This document shows positions 58,369-64,000 of a stretch of DNA of 64,000 nt, piece after piece (within the stretch, counting starts at the first letter, position 1; every line of letters starts with the position of its first letter). The translations under genes and the position numbers were made by a program. Below the pieces are notes generated by a model that saw nothing but the letters and a program-made list of their open reading frames with translations, was not told the DNA's origin and did not search any database. The stretch comes from CADEFQ01 sp050185195 (GTDB lineage: Bacteria; Pseudomonadota; Gammaproteobacteria; Steroidobacterales; Steroidobacteraceae), in contig JBFWZQ010000010.1 of the NCBI GenBank assembly GCA_050185195.1, positions 1 to 64,000 on the forward strand, in the 5' to 3' direction.

Positions 58369-61242
58369 TTATAGACCGCCCATCGCCCCTGCCCAGATCC
58401 CGGTTACCGCGGCGCGCTCGGCCGCAAACTCCTCCTGCTCCACGATCGGCGGCGCATCGGCCAGCGCGCGGTGGTGGATCCGCTCGCGATAGAGCCGATA
58501 GGCGCGCGTGAGCACATCCACGGCCGCCTGCGGCACGAGGTCCGCGGAGGCGACCGACTCGAGCTGGCGGATCGTGTCGGGGTAGATCGCGACCGGGGGA
58601 TGCTCGCCGGCCCAGCGCAGGGCCCAGTACTGCGCCAGGAACTCGATGTCGGCGATGCCGCCCGGATCCTGCTTGAGGTCGACCTGGCCGGCCGCCGCGC
58701 GCGACAGTTCGCGTCGCATGCGTTCACGCATCGCGCGCACGTCCTCGCGCAGCGAGTCGCGGCGCACGGCGCAGCGCAGGACCTCAAGCCGTTCGCGTTC
58801 GAAGGCCGCGCGCAGCGCAGGTGCGCCGGCGACCGCGCGCGCATGCAGCAGCGCCTGGTGCTCCCAGGTCCAGGCTTCCGTGCGCTGGTAGTCGGCAAAC
58901 GCCGCCATGCTCGTGACGAGCATGCCGCCCTTGCCGCTCGGCCGCAGGCGCATGTCGACTTCGTAGAGCCGGCCCGCGGCCGAGTGCATCGTCAGCAGGT
59001 GCACGATGCGCTGGGCGAGGCGCACGAAGAACACCTGGTTGTCGAGCGGCTTCGTGCCATCGGTCTCCTGCGCCTCCCCGGCCGAATCGTGCAGGAACAC
59101 GAGGTCGAGATCGGAGCTGTAACCGAGTTCGATGCCGCCGAGCTTGCCGTAGCCCACCGCGCAGATGCGCACGGCGCGGCGTTGCGGGCCCTCGCCGCAC
59201 ATCGGCGTGCCGAACTGCGCGACGATCTGCCGCCAGCCCAGGTCCATCGCGCGCTCGACGATCAGCTCCGCGACATCGGTCAGGCGATCGCTGACCCGCA
59301 TGACCGGCAGGCGCCCGGTGAGATCCGCCACCGCGATGCGAAACACCGCGGCACGCTGGAAATGGCGCAACGCCTCGACCTGCCGCTCGGGATCCTCGTC
59401 GACGGCCTGTTCCGCGCGCAGGTCGAGATCGTGCGCGAGCGCCGCGCGATCGGGCAGGGTCTCGAGCAACCGGTCGTCGATCAGTTCGTCGAGCAGGAGT
59501 GGGTGCGCGGCAATCTGCGCGGCGAGGAAATCGCCGTGCGCACACAGGTCGACGAGCCGCCGCCGGGCAGTGGGGCTCTCGTACAGCAGCGCGAAATAGA
59601 CGGAGCGCGAGCCGATCGCTTCGAACACCCGCAGCACGCGGCGCAGGATCCCGAGCGTGCCGCCGGCCGCCACGATGTCCGCGATGACGGCGGGCATCAA
59701 CGTGCGCACCCGCTTGCGACCGGCCGCATCGAGCCGGCGTTCGAGCATCGAGCCGCGAAACTCCGCCAGGAGGCGCGCGGCCTCCGGCGCTTCCTGCACG
59801 CCCGCCTCGGTGAGCGTACGCTCCATCGCGCTGTTGTCGGCCTGCTCGCCGTCGTCCCACAGCGGACCCAGGTCCACCGTGATGACCGCCTTGGCGCCAT
59901 CCGCCTGAGGCGCGAAGACCACGGCCTTGAAATGCGCGGAGACGCGCGCCCGGTGCGCGGCAAGGGTCGCCACGAGCGCCGCCCAGTCCGGGAATCCCAT
60001 TGCCAGCGCGATGCGTGCCCGGCTTGTCTCGTCGACGGGCAGTTCGTGGGTCTGCCGGTCCGCGAGCATCTGCAAGCGATTCTCGAGGCGGCGCAGGAAC
60101 CGGTAGGCATCGCGCAGTTCCGCGATCGCCTCCGCCGGCAACGCCCGACCGCCCTCGAGGACGCGCAGGGCCTCGAGCAGGGAGGGCGTCTGCAGGCGGC
60201 GGTCCTGCCCGCCACGCACCAGTTGCAGGGCCTGTACGACGAATTCGACTTCGCGGATGCCGCCCGGGCCCAGCTTGACGTTGTCCGCGAGATCGCGCCG
60301 CTCCACCTCGCGCTCGATGAGCCCTTTCATCTCGCGCAACGACTCGAACACGCCGAAATCGAGATAACGACGATAGACGAAGGGGCGCACCGCGTTCGCC
60401 CGCACCTCGGCGTACGCGTCGGTCGCCGTGATCGCACGCGCCTTCACCCACGCATAACGTTCCCACGCGCGGCCGTGGCGCAGCAGGTAGTCCTCGAACG
60501 ACGAGAAACCCGCTACGAGCGGGCCGCTGTCGCCGAACGGACGCAGGCGCATGTCGATGCGAAAAACAAAGCCGTCGACCGTGCGCGCATCGAGCAGGCG
60601 GATCAGTGCCTGCCCCAGGCGCGTGAAGAATTCCTCGTTCGCGACGGGTCGCGCGCCGTCGGTTTCGCCGAACTCGGGAAAAAGGAAAACGAGGTCGATG
60701 TCCGACGAGAAGTTCAGCTCGCCGCCGCCGAGCTTGCCCATGGCGACCACCACGAACGGTTGCGCGGCGCCATCCGTGCCGCGCGGCGTGCCGAACCGCG
60801 CGACCACACCCGCCGCCGCGAAGCGGCAGGCAATGTCGATGGCGGCATCCGCGAAGGCGGAGAGCTCACGGAGCGTCTCCTCGACATCGGCCCAGCCCGC
60901 AAGATCGCGCCACGCGATGCGTACCATTTCACGGCGTCGCCAGCGCCGGATCCACGCCTGGAACTGCCCCTCGTCGGGGTGCACGCCTTCGCCGTGCGCG
61001 GTGGCCGCATAGTGCGCGGCGGAGCGCGACGCCAGCAGGGTTCCCGAAATCAACGCGGGTATCAGGTCCGGGTCACGCAGGCAGGATTCGGCGACGAAAT
61101 CGCTCGCCGCGAACACGCGCGGCAGCGACTCGCGCACTTCGCGCGGCGCCGCTGCCAGGGCTTGCGCGATGGCCGGCACTTCCTGCAGCTCGCGCAGCAC
61201 CTCCGCGGCGCGTGCGGCCGCGGCATCGACCGGCGTGGACAT
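58369..61242 (-). CDS. glnE: Glutamine synthetase adenylyltransferase/adenylyl-removing enzyme
   Basis: GlnE adds and removes AMP on glutamine synthetase in response to PII. The 957-residue protein has two nucleotidyltransferase domains: the N-terminal removal domain with AMGKLGGGELNFSSDIDLVF and the C-terminal transferase domain with GYGKLGGIELGYSSDLDLVF. LGPGGIREVEFVVQ and DPGGIADIEFLAQ follow each. Length is close to E. coli (946). The ATG at 61242 avoids overlap with the lipoprotein gene. Confidence 0.96.
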   Translation of the reverse strand: MSTPVDAAAARAAEVLRELQEVPAIAQALAAAPREVRESLPRVFAASDFVAESCLRDPDLIPALISGTLLASRSAAHYAATAHGEGVHPDEGQFQAWIRRWRRREMVRIAWRDLAGWADVEETLRELSAFADAAIDIACRFAAAGVVARFGTPRGTDGAAQPFVVVAMGKLGGGELNFSSDIDLVFLFPEFGETDGARPVANEEFFTRLGQALIRLLDARTVDGFVFRIDMRLRPFGDSGPLVAGFSSFEDYLLRHGRAWERYAWVKARAITATDAYAEVRANAVRPFVYRRYLDFGVFESLREMKGLIEREVERRDLADNVKLGPGGIREVEFVVQALQLVRGGQDRRLQTPSLLEALRVLEGGRALPAEAIAELRDAYRFLRRLENRLQMLADRQTHELPVDETSRARIALAMGFPDWAALVATLAAHRARVSAHFKAVVFAPQADGAKAVITVDLGPLWDDGEQADNSAMERTLTEAGVQEAPEAARLLAEFRGSMLERRLDAAGRKRVRTLMPAVIADIVAAGGTLGILRRVLRVFEAIGSRSVYFALLYESPTARRRLVDLCAHGDFLAAQIAAHPLLLDELIDDRLLETLPDRAALAHDLDLRAEQAVDEDPERQVEALRHFQRAAVFRIAVADLTGRLPVMRVSDRLTDVAELIVERAMDLGWRQIVAQFGTPMCGEGPQRRAVRICAVGYGKLGGIELGYSSDLDLVFLHDSAGEAQETDGTKPLDNQVFFVRLAQRIVHLLTMHSAAGRLYEVDMRLRPSGKGGMLVTSMAAFADYQRTEAWTWEHQALLHARAVAGAPALRAAFERERLEVLRCAVRRDSLREDVRAMRERMRRELSRAAAGQVDLKQDPGGIADIEFLAQYWALRWAGEHPPVAIYPDTIRQLESVASADLVPQAAVDVLTRAYRLYRERIHHRALADAPPIVEQEEFAAERAAVTGIWAGAMGGL

Positions 61243-61255
61243 CAGGCGCGGGACA

Positions 61256-62068
61256 TCAGCGGTAGCGGTTGCCGCCGAGATCGTTGATCTGCGCGGTGTC
61301 GAACTTGCGCTGCAGGCCATCGATCGACGCGCCCGACAGGTACACCTGCGCGCCCTGCGAGGCCTCGATCGAGCCGTGGACGCCCTTTATCGTGCTGTTG
61401 ACGACATGGACCTTGCCGCGCGTCACGGTGATCGCGGTACCACCCGCTTCGATGCGGCTGTTGGTGAGATAGAGATCGCAACCGTCCTCCACGACCAGGC
61501 CATCGCCGTCGAATTCGATCACCCGGCCATCGATATGCATCAGGCGCCCACCCTGGCACACGAGCGGCTGGCTGCCCCGCCGCTCGACATTCGCGGACCG
61601 CGCCTCCCCGGGCGCCGCGGTCGCGGTGGCGATGGAAATGCCGGGCCCGGTGATGCTGACACTGCCCGCGCCGCGCGTGACGATGAGCGGTGGCGGCGCC
61701 TGCGCCGCATTGGGCCCGCTATCCGCCGCCACATCATCGGCCGGTGCCGGATCGGGGGGCGCCCCTGCCGGCGCTGCCGTGACATCGGCCGGCTCCCCTG
61801 CAAGCCCCGCCACGAGCTCGTCCAGCTGCACCGTACGCAGGCCGCCCCCGTCGCGCAGCCGGACCGTAAATATCCCTTTCGGGTCCACGGCGAGCACTTC
61901 GAGATCCGGATTTCGCCCGAGCGCCTCACGAGCCCACGCGACCTGCGCTGCTTGGGTCGAGGCGCCGGCCGGTGGCGGGCCGTCGGCAGGGGGCTCGCGC
62001 GAACAGGCGGCGACGGCCAGCAAGCTCGCGAGGAGGGGCGCGCGAAGTGCGCCGGGGACATTTAACAT
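61256..62068 (-). CDS. Lipoprotein with a beta-helix-like repeat region
   Basis: A 270-residue protein with a lipoprotein signal (lipobox VAAC), a Pro/Ala linker and a C-terminal stretch rich in short beta rungs (for example SRIEAGGTAITVTRG and STIKGVHGSIEASQG), which resembles a right-handed beta helix. I do not recognise a named family. GGGAGAC precedes the ATG. It is followed 13 bases later by glnE. Confidence 0.75.
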   Translation of the reverse strand: MLNVPGALRAPLLASLLAVAACSREPPADGPPPAGASTQAAQVAWAREALGRNPDLEVLAVDPKGIFTVRLRDGGGLRTVQLDELVAGLAGEPADVTAAPAGAPPDPAPADDVAADSGPNAAQAPPPLIVTRGAGSVSITGPGISIATATAAPGEARSANVERRGSQPLVCQGGRLMHIDGRVIEFDGDGLVVEDGCDLYLTNSRIEAGGTAITVTRGKVHVVNSTIKGVHGSIEASQGAQVYLSGASIDGLQRKFDTAQINDLGGNRYR

Positions 62069-62165
62069 AGCCGTCTCCCGCGTGGCGGCGAGCAGGTGGC
62101 CAATATACCGCGTCCCCTGCCGCGTCGCTGTGCGACGGCCACCACCTGCAATGGATGGAGTACGC

Positions 62166-63536
62166 ATGACTCACCGCCCGCTCGCCTCGCTCGTGACCGC
62201 CCTGTTCATCGCCGCGTTGCCCGCCCTCGCCGCGGCGACGCCCTCCGCGGATGCGCTCGACCTCCTGAAGCAATCGATCGCCTTCCATACCGTGGAAGGA
62301 CAGGGACAGGTTCCCGCCTACGCGCAGTTCCTGGCCAAGCGCCTCGAAGCCGGCGGCATCCCCGCGGCCGACATCCGGATCGAGCCGATGGGCGAGACGG
62401 CGACTCTCGTCGCGCGCTACCGCGGCACCGGCAAGCAGCGCCCGCTCGTGATCTCGGCGCACATGGACGTGGTCGAGGCGCGCGCCGCCGACTGGGAGCG
62501 TGATCCGTTCACGCCGATCGTCGAGGACGGCTATCTCTTCGGTCGCGGCGCGGACGACAACAAGTTCGACGTGGCGATGATCGTGACGACGCTGCTGCAG
62601 CTGAAGGCGGAGGGCTTCCAGCCGACCCGCGACATCATCCTCGCGCTATCGGGCGATGAGGAAACCAGCATGTTCACGACACGCGCGCTCGCGAAGCAGT
62701 TTCCGGACGCCGAGTTCGTGCTGAACGGGGACGGGGGCGGCGGCAGGCTCGATACGAGCGGCCAGCCGGTCGTGTACGACCTGCAGGCGGGCGAAAAATC
62801 CTACGTCGACTTCGAATTCACCTTCACGAACCCGGGCGGGCATTCGAGCCGCCCGACCGGCAAGAATGCGATCGCGCAACTTGCCCGCGCCATCGAGCGG
62901 ATTGCGGCGTACCGTTTCCCGCTGCAACGGAACGAACTCACGCGTGCCTCGCTGCAGGCCACGGGCGAGCGCACGCCGGGCCCGCTGGGCGAGGCGATGC
63001 TACGCTTCGCCGCAACGGGCGACGCCAAGGCCGCCGCGGTCCTGGCGGCGCACCCCGACACCGTGGGCCAGATCGGCACGACCTGCGTGCCGACGATGGT
63101 GCGCGGCGGCCACGCGCTCAATGCGCTGCCGCAGTCCGCGACCGTGTCGGTGAACTGCCGCATTTTCCCGGGCGTCAGCGTCGAGAGCGTGCGCGACCGG
63201 CTCGTGGAGGTGGTGGCGGATCCCGAGGCGAAAGTCACCGTGCTCGGCGACCCGAGCGCGAGCGACGCCTCGCCGTTGCGCGCGGACATCGTCGCCGCCG
63301 TGACGAAGGCCGTGCACGCCCGCGCGCCGGGGCTGCCGATCGTGCCCAGCATGAGTGCCGGTGCCACGGACAGCGTGCACTTCCGGGCCGCGGGCATTCC
63401 GTCCTACGGCGTCTCGGCGCTCTTCATGCGTTCTGAGGACGCCTTCGCACACGGCCTCAATGAGCGCGTGCCGCTCGCGGCCATCGACGGCGCGCTCGTG
63501 CAGTGGCACACGCTGCTCACCGAGCTTGCGAAGTAG
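62166..63536 (+). CDS. M20/M25/M40 family metallopeptidase
   Basis: A 456-residue exported dizinc peptidase. The signal peptide ends near LPALAAA. Metal and catalytic motifs are SAHMDVVEA, GRGADDNK and SGDEETS; a dimerisation insert begins at TNPGGHSSRP; and MSAGATDSVHFR with SEDAFAHGLNER close the site. It likely cleaves dipeptides or N-acyl amino acids in the periplasm. GGAG lies 5 bases before the ATG. Its end overlaps the next gene by 20 bases. Confidence 0.93.
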   Translation: MTHRPLASLVTALFIAALPALAAATPSADALDLLKQSIAFHTVEGQGQVPAYAQFLAKRLEAGGIPAADIRIEPMGETATLVARYRGTGKQRPLVISAHMDVVEARAADWERDPFTPIVEDGYLFGRGADDNKFDVAMIVTTLLQLKAEGFQPTRDIILALSGDEETSMFTTRALAKQFPDAEFVLNGDGGGGRLDTSGQPVVYDLQAGEKSYVDFEFTFTNPGGHSSRPTGKNAIAQLARAIERIAAYRFPLQRNELTRASLQATGERTPGPLGEAMLRFAATGDAKAAAVLAAHPDTVGQIGTTCVPTMVRGGHALNALPQSATVSVNCRIFPGVSVESVRDRLVEVVADPEAKVTVLGDPSASDASPLRADIVAAVTKAVHARAPGLPIVPSMSAGATDSVHFRAAGIPSYGVSALFMRSEDAFAHGLNERVPLAAIDGALVQWHTLLTELAK

Positions 63537-64000
63537 GGGTCTCGCGCACGAGGCGAACGCCCGCGAGCGTCAGGCGCAACGCGCCTGCGGTGCGCAGCAC
63601 GAGCGGCGCCGTGACATGGCCCAGCTGCGCACCCGCATCGCGAAAACGCGCGAGCGGAATGCGCAGCGTGTGCCACGTGCCCGGCGCCGGCCTGCGCAGG
63701 TCGGTCGTGATATCGAGCGTGGCCTCGCAGTCGTCGCCGCAGGCGAGGCCGAGGAAAACCACCGCGCCCGGCGGCGTATCGACGCGAACGAGCAGTTCGA
63801 GCGCATAGCCCTCGCCCGCCTGCCGTGACAGGTCGATCGCCGCCGGCCCGCCGAGGAGTACCGATGCGGCCCGCCCGCCGGGCCAGGTGAATTGCCTGCC
63901 GCCTTCCTGCACGCCACCGGCATCGACCGCGCGCATCGGAACATCGCGGGCCGTGAATTGCCAGGACGCGCGCAGGCGCCCGGCGACGAAATACTCGTCG
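63517..64000 (-). CDS. C-terminal part of a glycoside hydrolase family 3 enzyme
   Basis: The frame is open to the window edge, so only the last about 160 residues are seen. They form a carbohydrate-binding-like (ExoP galactose-binding) domain: LELLVRVDTPPGAVVF, CGDDCEATLDITTDLR and VTAPLVLRTAGALRLTLAGVRLV. This tail is typical of family 3 beta-glucosidases/exo-1,4-glucanases such as ExoP. The catalytic domains are outside the window, so the substrate is not known. Confidence 0.8.
   Translation of the reverse strand, partial: DEYFVAGRLRASWQFTARDVPMRAVDAGGVQEGGRQFTWPGGRAASVLLGGPAAIDLSRQAGEGYALELLVRVDTPPGAVVFLGLACGDDCEATLDITTDLRRPAPGTWHTLRIPLARFRDAGAQLGHVTAPLVLRTAGALRLTLAGVRLVRETPTSQAR

Noticed and set aside
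1..64000. Prophage, IS element, integron, tRNA or rRNA
   Set aside because: No transposase, integrase, attachment site or RNA gene pattern was found on either strand by reading.

Overview
The window is GC-rich DNA (about 70% by eye) that is almost fully coding and has the gene content of a Gram-negative gammaproteobacterium. Supporting signs are the LPS genes (kdsD, kdsC, lptC, lptA, lptB, waaA, kdkA), the order lptB-rpoN-hpf-rapZ, mpl, glnE, tolC and a bufferin operon. A Xanthomonadales or Steroidobacterales-like lineage is my best guess, but the sequence does not prove it. I see no rRNA, tRNA, CRISPR array, transposase or phage gene. The text reads as ordinary chromosome with an unusual family of short intergenic repeats.

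Layout. 1-502: an 18-copy heptamer array and a gene-free stretch. 503-10775: murA and ibaG on the minus strand, diverging from a plus-strand run kdsD-kdsC-lptC-lptA-lptB-rpoN-hpf-rapZ, then a three-domain lipoprotein and mgtE. 10772-22708: a patatin-like lipase, an exported peroxiredoxin, and a long minus-strand series tkt-gap-pgk-pyk that runs by 4-base overlaps into a penicillin-acylase-like Ntn hydrolase, a MoxR ATPase and a VWA protein. 22833-25680: metK and ahcY with a clear SAH riboswitch between them. 25836-30605: a four-gene chemotaxis-like signalling operon (TonB-domain membrane protein with a receiver-like head, membrane CheA-like kinase, CheY-like receiver, CheX phosphatase). 30615-39869: an O-methyltransferase, a CpdA-like phosphodiesterase, a TraB/GumN protein, a CPBP protease, a LON-domain protein, ubiX, mpl, rnd and adk, with a repeat-rich gene-free island before adk. 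39930-44857: a pyrophosphate module of PPi-type phosphofructokinase, a Rieske-flavodoxin fusion, a MAPEG protein and H+-pyrophosphatase. 45116-49033: an S9 peptidase homologue that has lost its Ser and His, then the bufferin operon bufA-bufB-bufC. 49034-58339: a GGDEF-EAL protein, pcm, a rhodanese, tolC, waaA, kdkA, a family 9 glycosyltransferase and small proteins. 58369-64000: glnE, a lipoprotein, an M20 peptidase and the 3' end of a glycoside hydrolase family 3 gene.

How it works together. Several blocks serve envelope assembly: Kdo synthesis and transfer, LPS transport, peptidoglycan synthesis (murA) and recycling (mpl), and TolC. A second theme is central carbon and phosphate energy metabolism: the tkt-gap-pgk-pyk set, a reversible PPi-dependent PFK, a proton-pumping PPase and adk. 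The methyl cycle (metK, ahcY) is under SAH riboswitch control.

The most unusual feature is a family of 7-bp repeats (CGGGCNA). Five of the six gene-associated arrays, including a one-unit remnant, lie just after a stop codon, read in the sense direction of the gene they follow, and mostly end in a CGGGCAAG unit. The self-contained kinase-receiver-CheX-TonB operon is the best candidate for an undescribed protein system.
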